Of a DNA stretch of 64,000 nucleotides, positions 11,101-22,880 are shown one piece after another; position 1 is the first letter of the stretch, and each line of letters starts with the position of its first letter. This stretch comes from Girardinichthys multiradiatus (Eukaryota; Chordata; Actinopteri; Cyprinodontiformes; Goodeidae): the NCBI RefSeq assembly GCF_021462225.1, contig NC_061794.1:16633784-16697783 (forward strand), written 5' to 3'. Both the position numbers and the translations under genes were made by a program. The notes under the pieces were generated by a model. The model was not told where the DNA came from, did not search any database, and saw only the letters and a program-made list of their open reading frames with translations.

Positions 11101-11712
11101 TTTTTCCCGCTGTAGGGATTGCACCGCCGCGGGTGCTGTGTAAAAACCCTGCTTACCGGAGCCATGCATTTAAAGAGAAAAAACAGAGAGGGTGAGGCGC
11201 TGGAGATGCAAGCACAAGGGGGAGGGGAAGAGAGCGTGATGGTGTGTGTGTGCGTATGGATGATGCTACACATTCATATCGCCTTTCTCTCTCTCTCTTT
11301 CTCTCTCTCTCACAAACACACACACACACACACACACACTCTAAAGGAGTGTGTGAGCCAGCCCGCCAGTCAGTGTGAGTGTGTGAGCCATGTTGGATGT
11401 GAATGAACGGGAGGAGAGATGCTGCCGGCGCGCCGATCCTAACGCTCACACCTCCAGCTCTACGGACCACAGCGGGTAGATGCCAACTCTCCAGGCCGGC
11501 AGAGAGACGGGGGAGCCTGGGGAGCTTAAGGGAAGGTGTCGGGCGGTGTTGGCGGTCCTCGAACTGGCCACCTAGCCGGAGCGGAACAAGGGAGGAGAGA
11601 AGTAAGGTGGAGAAGGGGAAGTGAACGCGCACTCTGGAGAGAAAGGTAGAGGATTGTCTAAGGTGGAGAAGGGAGAAAGGAGGGGAGGGATACGGAGAAA
11701 GGAAGAGACTAA
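11101..11712 (+). promoter_or_regulatory. celsr3: celsr3 promoter-proximal / 5' untranslated region
   Basis: GC-rich and purine-rich DNA leads into the start codon. It has a CT/CA microsatellite (11284-11339) and a purine-rich stretch at 11580-11710 with a perfect 15-bp direct repeat TAAGGTGGAGAAGGG at 11603-11617 and 11659-11673. No TATA box stands out and the transcription start is not determinable. Several upstream ATGs (for example 11164, 11389, 11403) would create short upstream ORFs if the transcript starts that far back. The codon immediately before the main ATG is an in-frame TAA. Confidence 0.5.
11284..11339. repeat. (CT)n(CA)n compound microsatellite
   Basis: A CT-rich run is followed by about 12 CA units, within the celsr3 leader/promoter region. 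Confidence 0.9.
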
Positions 11713-14700
11713 ATGGCTGCACCTATAACGGGCTTCACCCCGCTCCTGCTCTCGTCTCTGGTGCTCCACCTGCTTCTCCTCGGTCCTTTGTTAGCCCTCA
11801 CTCCGGGGACGGTGAGTACAGAAGGGGTTTCCAGTAGATGGACCCCTGCACTCCGCTATCGAGACGCCAGTGAAGTAAACCAGCAGCAGCTCCATCAGTG
11901 TAGGGAAGGAGGCGGATTACCGAGGGGCAGCTGGGATCTTCGCTGGAGCAGGTGGACTGTAGTGCGGATACAGACAGAGGGATGCACCAGAGCGCAGCGC
12001 GCAGGATGGACCCTGGGAGGAGATCAACTGGATGGTGCACGGAAAGAGAGACTGATAGGATTACAACGCCCACAGGCTCCTTTGCTACCACCTTTTCCTC
12101 TTCTCCCCAGCACTAGGAGCAGCTTTAACTCCGATGGCGTCGGCGCAGCCGAGGGTGTGGAGAGAGGCGGGATGGGGAGAAAGGGCGTTGTTTCACCTCC
12201 CGCTTCACCTGCTTTTGCCTTTTTGCCGGCTCAAAACGGAAAGAAAAGGGCAGTACAAAGGACTAAAACGTGCGTGCGACGGTGGTCGGCGTCGAGGCCA
12301 CACCTCGCCAAACGTGGTGCTGACAGAGCCTTTGTGCACGTCTCCGGACCATGCATCTCACCCGGAAGTGGCGAGAGGAGAGGGGGAAAGGTGTGCAGAG
12401 GGGCTCCTGAGGTGAAGAGAGTCTCAGCTGCATGGCATGTCCACTGTCTAATCCCTAACAAGCAACTCATCCTTCCTACCAACAAGCCTTCACTGGGCTC
12501 CTTTTCAGCCGCTCCCTCCTGGTGCAATTATCCTATTTCTGGATGCAGTTTACCTCATACTGACGCTTCAGATGACATCCGATGTTACCCTGTTTGCAGC
12601 ATTTTAGACTGTATCAGAGCAACAAAACTGGACCACATCTGTCAGTTTTCAACTTTAAATTTTTGCAACAATGGCTGCACTTATAAAACTAAGCAGCAAC
12701 CGGTTTACATGGACACAAGCAGCAAGATGGGTTGGGACGCCAATGGTAGCTCAGTTTGTGTTGACGGGAGCGGTGGTTGCTCTTGTTTGGGAAGGCACAA
12801 TATTGTCAATCTAAACAGCAACAGGGAGAAGGGTGATGATGGAAGGGTAGCTGGTTATTTGACAAGCAGAGGAGGTTTCCTAGATACTTCCCATTTTTGT
12901 TGTGGAATTGCAAAACGTAAGCATTCCAGAATTACTGATGAAGGGAGGGGTGATGGTAAAGATGTAAATGATCTCAGAGGAGGAGGAGGGGTTGATCATG
13001 TCAAAAAACACATTAACCTGTCTAATTACCCAGATAATGATTTGCAGGGGAAATCAGTTCCTGCAACCAGGCAGCCGAGCAGTCGAACCCAGGGAGAGAG
13101 GAGGGAGGTTACCGGTGGTTGCTTTAGCTGTTTGGGCCAAAAAGAAATGGGGGCTGCTCTCTATATGGCCCCCAAGGGAGTCATGCCTCAGATGAATCTC
13201 TTCATCCAATTTGCACTCAACAGTATCGCAGAGATGCCTGCCCGACAGGTTTTACCCAACAAAAAAGCCATTATGTGGCTCGTTCAAACAGATGCAGATA
13301 ATTATTTGAAAATAGTAAAACTGACTAAAAAGCTCTATATGAGTGTTGCCAAAGTGGAAATAACTTCAAAGGCTGAGTCTGCCAGTGACTCAGGCTTTTT
13401 CTTGCCTGCCAAGCTTCCTGTTACATCTCCCAGTGCTGTGTCAGCCATGACTTACTATGCTGCTGAACGTAATCTGTTTCTCCTTATGCAGCCTAATCAC
13501 TCAGTAGTTCAGTGTGTCTCCTTTTTCTCGCAAATTAATCTGACCACACCACAGGAGTCCCTGCCTCACTCACCCTCTGCTGAAGAGGTAGCTTCAGCAC
13601 CAACAGAAGCTCTGCATGTGTTTTTGTGGAGCAGATTCAATACAAACAACAATAACAACAATGGAAAGAAAGAGAACAGTGAGAGTAATAGGTATGGTCA
13701 TGAATCTGATTTTGAAAAATCCTCCTGGCATAGCAAGATGCAGGAAGGAGATCTTGGGTGCGCTGGAAGCGTTTCCGATGACTGCTCAGCCACTGTGCGA
13801 GGTGAAGACTCACATATGCAATTAAAATCCGGTAATCAAGAGCCATTAGAGCCCAACGGTGTCAGACAGTCAGATAGGCAGCAGATGGGGACAGGAGAAA
13901 AAAGGGAGAGGAGTGCTGAAAGGGAGGGAAAGGACTTGGAGGGGTCTGCTGCTGTTGCTGCTGCTGTTTGGGGAGGAACATTACAGGTGGGGGAGGGCAA
14001 GGCGCGACTGATGGGAGGCAGGGAACCACGTGCAGAAGAGGAAGAGAAGGAGGAGGAGTGGGAGAAGGAGAGGGTAAAGGGACTAACAAAGGCGAGCCAG
14101 AAAGAAAGTGAGGCAAAGGAAAGGTTGGGTCAGGATAGGGGCAGCAGCACCTCAACCATCACACAGTTTCATCGCAATAGAGGGAAGAGAGAAAGCCAAG
14201 CAGATGAAAGCCACCAGGGAGGTGAGGGGGTTGAGAGACACACTTCAAGGGGAGAGAGGAGCCTGGAACGCCTGATAATAGTGTCAGATGATGATACCTC
14301 TCAGGGAGAAAAGGCGAGGAGGATTTTGATGCCATGGTCTCGTTCCAGACGTGCAGCCAATAGACATCCTCATTTCTCTCTGTATAACTACCAAGTACAG
14401 GTGGCAGAGAACCAGCCGCCAGGTACCTCTGTCATCATAATGTCAGCAACAGACCCTGATGCAGGTGATGCAGGCAGGGTGAGCTACACAATGGCCCCGC
14501 TGGTGAACAGTCAATCATCTGACTACTTCCACATCCACCCTGACACAGGCCTCATCACCAGCACTCAGATTTTGGACAGAGAACACATGGATCTACATTA
14601 CTTCCGGATCACAGCGACTGATCACGGATCCCCTCGGCTCTCTGGCACAACAAAGGTAGCCATCACTGTTTCAGATCGTAATGATCATTCGCCTATATTT

Positions 14701-17143
14701 GAGCAGTCAGAGTATAGAGAGACAATTAGGGAGAATGTGGAAGAAGGTTATCCAATTTTACAGTTAAGAGCAACAGATTCAGACTCTCCATCCAATGCAA
14801 ATATCCGTTACCGGTTTATCGGTGAGTCTGCTATAATGGCACGAGCTGCCTTTGAGATTGACCCACGTTCAGGACTCATCACAACCCGTGGATCTGTGGA
14901 CAGGGAAACAAATGAACATTACACGCTTCAGGTGGAGGCCAGTGACCAGGGAAAGGATCCAGGTCCACGCTCTGCTACTGTCAAGGTTTTCATAACTATA
15001 CTGGATGAAAACGACAATGTGCCACAGTTCAGTGAAAAGCGGTACGTGGTGGCAGTGAAGGAGGATGTTCGGCCTCACTCTGAGATCCTGCGTGTGAGCG
15101 CCACAGACAGAGACAAAGACAGCAATGCTGCTGTTCATTATAACATCATTAGCGGTAATAGCCGTGGACAGTTTTCCATTGATAGTGTAACAGGTGAAAT
15201 TCAAGTGGTGGCACCACTGGACTATGAGTCTGAACGGGAGTATACTCTCCGTGTTCGTGCCCAAGACAATGGCCGACCACCTCTTTCTAATAATACTGGA
15301 ATTGTCAGTGTGCAGGTTACCGATGTCAATGACAACCCCCCTATCTTTGTATCCACACCATTCCAAGCATCTGTACTTGAGAGTGCCCCAGTTGGCAGTT
15401 CAATCCTTCACATTCAGGCTATAGATACAGATTCAGGTGATAATGCTCGACTGGAGTACAGGCTGACTGGGACTGGCTCTGACACACCCTTCATCATCAA
15501 CTCTGCAACAGGCTGGGTCACTGTCAGCTCCATTCTTGACAGGGAGTCTGTGGAACACTATTTTTTTGGTGTGGAGGCCAGGGATTATGGCATGCCACCT
15601 CTCTCTGCTACAGCGAGTGTCACCATCACAGTCATGGATGTTAATGACAATCGCCCTGAGTTCCTCCAAAAAGAGTATTATGCCCGCCTGAATGAGGATG
15701 CAGCTGTTGGCACTAGTGTAGTGACTGTCACGGCTGTTGATAGAGATGTCAACAGTGCAGTGACCTATCAGATTACAGGTGGAAACACTAGAAACCGCTT
15801 TGCTATCAGCACAGCAGGAGGAGCAGGGCTTCTCTCCTTAGCTCTGCCACTGGACTATAAACAGGAGCGGCGTTATGTTCTAACTGTCACTGCATCAGAT
15901 CGCACGCTCCATGACACCTGCCAGGTGCACATAAACATTACTGATGCCAACACGCACCGACCTGTTTTTCAGAGCGCCCATTACTCTGTTAGCGTGAACG
16001 AGGACAGGCCACCAGGAAGCACCGTGGTAGTGATTAGCGCCACGGATGACGATGTCGGAGAAAATGCTCGGATCACATACTTTCTTGAAGACAACATTCC
16101 CCAGTTCCGCATTGATCCGGCCACAGGAGCAATCACACTCCAGGCAGAACTTGATTATGAGGACCAAATGACCTACACTTTAGCAATTACAGCAAAAGAC
16201 AATGGCATACCACAGAAATCGGACACAACATATGTTGAAGTAAATGTAAATGATGTGAATGACAATGCACCTCAGTTCCTCAGTCCCAGATATCAGGGGA
16301 CAGTGAGTGAAGATGCCCCTCCCTTCACTAGTGTCCTGCAGATTTCAGCCACTGACCGTGACGCACACGCCAATGGTCGTGTTCAGTACACCTTCCAAAA
16401 TGGTGAGGATGGAGACGGAGATTTTACCATCGAACCTACATCTGGCATTGTACGAACTGTTCGCCGTTTGGATCGGGAGAGTGTGCCGTTCTATGAGCTA
16501 ACAGCTTATGCTGTGGATCGTGGGGTTCCCCCCCAACGAACCCCTGTCCATATCCAGGTGACGGTTCTTGATGTAAATGACAATGCTCCTGTCTTCCCTG
16601 CTGATGACTTTGAGGTTTTGGTTAAGGAAAACAGTGCTGTGGGGTCTGTGGTTGCCCAGATTACTGCCACTGATCCTGACGAGGGTGCTAATGCTCAGAT
16701 CATGTATCAAATTGTTGAGGGCAATATCCCTGAGATCTTTCAGATGGACATCTTTTCAGGAGAGCTCACCTCACTCATTGATCTTGACTATGAGGCTCGT
16801 AATGAGTATGTAATTGTAGTCCAGGCCACATCAGCACCTCTAGTCAGCAGGGCTACTGTCAGAATCCGCTTGGTGGACCAGAACGACAATCGGCCAACCC
16901 TGCAGGACTTTCAAATAATTTTCAACAACTTTGTTTCCAATCGGTCCAACAGTTTCCCCAGTGGGGTGATTGGCAGGGTACCGGGCCATGACCCTGATGT
17001 GTCTGACAGGCTGTACTACACCATCGACAGGGGCAATGAGCTTCACCTTCTGCTTCTGAATCACACCAGCGGAGAGATCCGACTGAGCCGAAAACTGGAT
17101 AACAACAGGCCCCTGGTTGCTCCCATGCTAATCACTGTTACAG
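11713..17143 (+). CDS. celsr3: celsr3 exon 1: signal peptide, pre-region, cadherin repeats 1-9 (partial)
   Basis: Encodes the N-terminal 1,810 residues (plus 1 nt) of Celsr3, a giant adhesion GPCR of the Flamingo family that acts at the plasma membrane in planar polarity and axon guidance. The start is fixed by an in-frame TAA directly before the ATG and by a hydrophobic signal peptide at residues 1-29. Residues 30-876 are a long cysteine-containing, low-complexity region with an Asn run (about 640) and a Glu/Lys-rich stretch (about 775). RSRR at 877-880 is a furin-type site. Cadherin repeats 1-8 end at about 992, 1102, 1208, 1313, 1415, 1518, 1624 and 1726, with DxND-type calcium motifs; repeat 5 has the family's DANTH variant. 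Repeat 9 is unfinished at 1810. RRAANRHP...YNYQ and NVEEGYPILQLRATD match human CELSR3 rather than CELSR1/2. The donor ACAG|GTAAGAG at 17143/17144 leaves phase 1. Confidence 0.96.
11812..13491 (+). other. Candidate in-frame retained intron (exitron) inside celsr3 exon 1
   Basis: GGGACG|GTGAGT at 11811/11812 is a good splice donor right after the signal peptide (codon 33). CTGTTTCTCCTTATGCAG ending at 13491 is a good acceptor with a pyrimidine run. The interval is 1,680 bp, divisible by three, and both sides are phase 0. Splicing would remove residues 34-593 and leave about 320 residues before cadherin 1, close to human CELSR3. The interval itself has no stop in frame, so it is also coding-competent. 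Splicing here is an inference, not shown. Confidence 0.35.
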
Positions 17144-17185
17144 GTAAGAGACCGTGAAGGGAAAATGTGTGGCAAATATCGAATG

Positions 17186-17187
<2 letters not shown>

Positions 17188-17246
<59 letters not shown>
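17188..17246. repeat. (GT)n microsatellite 45 nt after the exon 1 donor
   Basis: About 29 uninterrupted GT units, transcribed as UG on the celsr3 sense strand. UG repeats are known binding sites for TDP-43 and CELF proteins; a role in splicing exon 1 is inference only. Confidence 0.95.
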
Positions 17247-17247
<1 letters not shown>

Positions 17248-20200
17248 TAAGCTCATTAAGATACCCCAAGTGCATTATCCAGTGAAAACCCATAGTGTGA
17301 AGATAAGAACTTCATCACTACAAGGTTGAGAGCAAAAGATAGATGCTGAAGCTGGAGAATGATGGGGCTGTTTTATAAGTTTCTCTTGAAGAAATTGGAT
17401 TTATTAAAACCATGAGCTGGCATTTTTAAAGCCTAAATCAAACTGCATGTGGGTTACTTTGACTGAATTAACAGGCAGCAAGAAAATTACATCCCCCTCC
17501 ACATTCAAACACAGTATAGATGTGTAAAATAAATTTAGGTTTCAATGCAATAGAATAATCTTAAACTGAAAATAAATAAAAAAATAAAATCCATAATTTG
17601 ACAATATTTATTAAGTGATGTAAAAAAATCTCAAGTTTAATGAATATTGGTTTTTACCAAATATCCATTTCCACAAGTAGTGGTCCTAACAATTCATAAA
17701 AAAGAACAATTGTAACTAAACTAGTTTTGATTTAAACTTTACTTGTGTAGGTTGGTCAGAGTGGCTGAGATCTCTTGTAATCAAATTTGTAATACATGAC
17801 TTCCTTTTTCTCTGGTTTACAGAGAACCAGTGCTGTTAGCCACTTTTCAAAATGGGAAAGACAGTGGAACATTTAGTAACATTCAGTAAGACAGATGTGT
17901 TTTGATCTTCCAAAGTATAAAAGTGTTCAACACAAAATGGTTATCTTAATAAACTTGCACATATACACAGACACAGCAGTAGCTAAAAGTTCAAAACAAC
18001 TGGAAATGTGGCAAACAAAGCTGGAAAAGGACCCAAGTTTTACTTACCACCATGTTCATTGGGAGATAGCAAGGCAGTAAAAGCAAGATGTGCTATCTTG
18101 GGGTTACCAATAACAATAGTTCATTGTAAACCCTTTTTTACACACTTTCATCATGGTTGCTAAAAATTGTGAAGGGGCTGTATGTTTTGTCCGTATGTCA
18201 ACAGCAGCTGGAGTGTTTTGCAGATTGTCTAACAACAACTTAGAAATACAATTTAGGAATATTGACAGAGATGAAGCTGTTGTTTTAGCAATATTTACAT
18301 AAAAGCATGGGGAATAATAAAGACTGATGCTGGTTATTAAGTATGAAAAGAGGGCAACTCTGTAAAGTAATGTCAAGACTGTTTTTTTGGGGCAGAAATA
18401 CTGCAAATTTTGTGTGTGTAATCTCAGATTATAACTATATGGGGAATCCTTTGTCAGATTTTCACATGTTTGCATATTTGCGAATATTAGGAATGCTGTT
18501 TATTTTGGGCTCAGAGGTCTACTAATTTTTATGGAGAAATGAATGAAGCTGTGGATTTGTAAGGAGTGATCACTTTCACTGTACTGCAAACACAATTGAT
18601 TAAAAGGATATGAGGCAAATGCAGAAACTATATAGAAGCTAAAATAATAAACCATACATTTTTACCTGGCAGAGTCAACTGCTTTTACTGGCCAAGTATC
18701 TACAGAAATGTTGTCTGACCGACCATTGTAATGTGTTTGCTGCTAGAATGACACAGTTCATGAAGGATTTTGAGGGGAATGATCTTGATGACTCCAGTAA
18801 CTTGTAAAACAGTCATCTTGTCATGTACTTAAAATAAAGCAGAATTTATGTTACAAGCTGCTTAAATGCTATTGCCAACACACAGACCTTTTCTCAAATC
18901 AAAGTTGTTTTTCTTTAATGTGCCTTTAAAGAAGCTTTCTTTTGCACGTATTGGGTTTAGCTTTAATACACAGCTTCCTCAATACTACAGGCTCCTCCGC
19001 TGTCAGTGATCAAAGCCTTAGAGACCAACTAAGCTCCAGAAAACAAAACAAGAGCAATATTTCTTGCTTTGAAGGCCTGATTATTGTTCTGTTTGCCTTC
19101 TGTTTGTGACAGAGAGGTTGCTTGGAAATGTGTGTGACCTGCTATCCCTTTGACACAGTTTTTTTTCTTTTAAACAGGGGCTTCACATGCTGAGATGTCA
19201 GCTGATAAATATTCACTTTGTTGTCATTTTGCATGACAAAATAAAGAAAATATTGTGTGTAGGGAAAGCACAGCGAAAGTGAACAAAAGAGTGATCAGAA
19301 TGAGAGTGATAAATGAGTTTGTGTGATCGTTACGGGGGAGCGAGTGATGGTGGCAGGATGAATAAGAAAGTAAACAATAGTTTTAGTAAAGAAGTGAGTG
19401 TATACATGAGGTGACTAGTAGAGTCATTTAGCTGATTTATCAAATAGCAGAGTGAGTGAGACTTGGAACAGATAATGATCCACTGACTTTCTAAAAACAT
19501 ATGATTTTATTTGTAAAAAAGAAATGAAAATGAAGGAGAGTGCGGATCAAACACAGAAGGGACAAATTTGTTGGCACTTCAGGTAAAGATGTGTATAAAG
19601 CCTTAAAATAAATGTATCCTTTTTAGCAGTAGCATAATCTCACACTGAATATAAAGCAAAACAAGAAAACATTAATTTGTGTCAATTTATCCAGTGAAAA
19701 AATCAACATTAGGAAATTGAGAAATCACTGGTGGAATGATAATTTGTACAACCCATTTTGACAATAAAACAGCACTCAGTCTGGTGCTGTGAAGGATATC
19801 AGCAGTTTTCTATAAAACATTTTCTGGCATTTTAAACCAGAGGTCAGGACTTCAACAAACATAGAATTCTAAAAATCCACTTTAGAAATCAACTAAATGA
19901 CACAAAATGATAATGGTAACGTATTTCTACTTACGAATAGGTAACAAAAATATATTGGCTGCTGGTCGTGTCTGTGATATCATTATACTCATTTAACTCA
20001 TTTAGTAGTCTTGGTAGTTGACTCATCTGATAGTCGGGGTCACGAGTCTCTTCCACTGATACTTTGTGGGTCAGAAGCTGAAATGTTAGGGAAACACCTT
20101 AATAAGCAGTTCCTGATGCAATTTCCGGGCACTCTGGACGAGAAAAAAAGGCACACCACATCACAGATCCTCCCCCATAATTATCAGCAGCCATGAGGGG

Positions 20201-21479
20201 CTTTATCGCATACTTCTTTCTTGTTTCACAACAAACACATAACAAATGTTTGTTTCCAAAAAGTTAGGTCTCCTCTAACTAAAAAACATGGTTCCGGTAG
20301 AGTTTAGCAAACACAAAATCTTCATGGTGATGGTAGGACAGAAAAAGCTTTTTCTCAGCATTAGCAGTTAGAGCATCTTATGGCTTTTGTGGAGACTTGG
20401 TGACCTCAAGATGCAACTCTTTGCTGCACCTCCATGACAGGCACCTGCACTGTGCCTCTGGCAAGATAAATATGGTTCCTCATCCAGCCTAGTGACCAGC
20501 GTCTAAACAACATGGGCCTTTGTGTCACATCATATTTATACCCCAGGGAGTTATGGATTATTTAATTAAAGGTTCCTGGAAACTCTCATCATTAAAAAAA
20601 AGTATAGATTTAGAAAGTTTCAATATTTATTTTAATTATTATGGACAATAATAATTGTTAAACTAAGGATTTTGTTATAAACACTTATTTCTTAACATGG
20701 AATTTATTCTCCAGTGAATACAATTAGTAAAATTAAAGGTTGGTTTTTTCAAACATTTTCAGTCTGAATTTATGCTACTGCAATGAAATAGATTTATTTT
20801 TTTTCTTGTACTTCTTAGAATCAAGCAATTCCAATATGTGTAATGTGTGTAATATCTTAAAATCTTTTACTTGCTTTTGTCAACCTTTGTCTCTTTCTGC
20901 CTCTTCGGGTTTCCATCTGGCTCAGATGAGCCACACATAGATCCATTTCTAATTTCAGTCTGTTTCTCCATGAAGTCATTACACCCTCCCTCACCCTTTC
21001 TATTCCTCCACTCCTTCTCTGTCGCTCCAAGATGTGACAGTTATGAGATTATAATGAAACAACAGTCAGCCAGAGTCAGAGCTGGAGCAAAGCTGTCACT
21101 TCCATTGTTTGCCGTGTTATCTGTGTCTTCATGTTGACTCCCCACCCACCACTCACTTCCTCTTTCTCTTTCTATCGTTCATTGCATTTATAGACCTGAA
21201 CTTCTCTCTTTTAACCTTTTTATCACTTATGTTTCTTCCTGGGCAGGAGGCAACTCCTTAAACCTGTTATGCATCTTGAGAATGGGGGAATATTCCTTTT
21301 AAAACTGGTACATGTCTGGACCAAGTGTCCGGAACTTCCTGGTGCTCTGTACCTTGCTCCTAACTTCTTCTAGGAGAACCCAGCACAACCATGGTCTGTC
21401 GAGGAGGGGTCTTTTACATTGAACTGCTTCTCAATGTGGACAGCAAGGATTTTTAGGCTGTCTGTTGCAAGGTGGAAAA
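17247..21479. other. Intron 1 stretch without recognised elements
   Basis: AT-rich DNA with only short random ORFs. I see no conserved frame, RNA gene or repeat family that I can name. Confidence 0.4.
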
Positions 21480-22880
21480 TTCTGATTTATCTTTATCCCC
21501 AGAAGAAACTTTTACCAGTGTCTTTTAGGTAATAGTTTACAAAAGCAACTCTAAACAAATTGGGTTTTTAATCTTGATTTAAAAGAACTCAGGGATTAAG
21601 CATTTTTGCAGTTTTCTGGAAGTTTGTTCCAGATTAGTGGAGCATAAGCGCTGAATGCTGCTTCTCCATGTTTGGTTCTGGTTCTGAGGATGTAGAGTAG
21701 ACTTGAAGAATGGTCTGGAAGCTTGATACAACAGCAATAGATCTTTAATGTATTTTGGTGGTAAGCCATTCAGTGATTTATAAACTAAGTATTTTAAAGT
21801 CTATTTTCTGAGACACAAGGAGCCAGTGTAAGGACTTTATAACTGTCCTCTACTTTCTTAGTTCTAGTGAGGATGGGGCCAGCAGCATTCTGGACCAGCT
21901 GCAGCTGTCTGATTGACTTTTTAGGCAGACCTGTGAAGACACTATTGCAGTAATCAATTTGACTAAAGATAACTGGATGATTTTTCCAAGATCTTGCTGG
22001 GACATTAGTCCTTTAATCCTGGAAATGTTCTTCTGGTGATAGAAAGCTGCCTTAGTGATTGTCTTTATGTGTCTCTGAAGGTTCAGGTCTGAGTCCACAA
22101 CTACAACCAGACTTTGGGCCTGATCAGTAGTTTTTAGCTGTAGTAACTGAAGCTCTGTGCTGACTCTTGATGACTCCTCCTTTGATCCAAAAATAATTAC
22201 TTCAGTTTTGTTTTAATTCAGCTGAAGAAAATTATGGCACATCCATGCATTGATTTGGTCACTGCATCTACCCAACGCTCGAATAGGTTCATAGTCTCCT
22301 GGTGACATTGTAATGTAGAGCTGTGTGTTATCTTCATAGCTATGGCAACTTATCTTGTTGTTTGTTGTGATCTGAGGGGGAGCAGGTAAATATTGCATAG
22401 GAGGGGCCCCAAGATGGAACCTTGGTGAACCCCACATGTGATTTTTGTCAACTTTGATGTAAAGTTACCTACTGACACAAAAATGTCCCTGTCCTTCAAG
22501 TAAGACTCAAACCAGCCAAATGATGTACCAGAAAGCCCGACCCAGTTCTCCAGTCATTCTAGTAATATACTGTGATCAACAGGGTCAAATGTAGAGCAGA
22601 AGTCCAATAATACCCACACAGTGGTTCTTCCACAGTCTGCATTTATCCAGATGTCATTGAACACCTTGACAAGGGCAGTCTTGGTGGGCCCTGACTCTAA
22701 TTTGTTAATGTGAACAACACTGCAAGGGAATAATGGTTTGATTTCCAAATGCAAAAATGTGAAAATAAAACACATTTTGAGCACCTTTGTCATTTCAAGA
22801 GCAGGAAAGGACATGTGAGATGTACACCCTTTGAAGAACCTGTTCCCATTGGATTGATCTAGTTGCATTGGTTAGCACAT
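21480..22880 (-). pseudogene. L2/CR1-like LINE reverse transcriptase relic
   Basis: Read on the minus strand from 22868 the blocks fall in RT order: LLDFCSTFDPVDHSILL (family DLSAAFDTVDH), then the HLGAPP block, then [19 protein letters not shown], then [20 protein letters not shown] and [13 protein letters not shown]. The RT active-site YADD is changed to YEDN, so it is inactive. Several frameshifts and stops separate the blocks. The 3' non-coding tail runs to about 21480. No endonuclease is present, so the copy is 5'-truncated. Confidence 0.8.

Noticed and set aside
11153..11722. 189-codon minus-strand ORF opposite the celsr3 leader
   Set aside because: Translation of microsatellite and purine-rich DNA (HTHTHT and RERERE-like runs); shadow of the leader.
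13862..14155. Pro/Ser-rich minus-strand ORF within exon 1
   Set aside because: Exact antisense of the coding Glu/Lys-rich segment of celsr3.
17144..17157. Continuation of the exon 1 frame past 17143 to a stop
   Set aside because: Reads through a strong donor; exon 2 phase and protein homology (VT-DG) fix the boundary at 17143.
18104..18475. 123-codon minus-strand ORF
   Set aside because: No homology, AT-rich intron, typical of chance ORFs.
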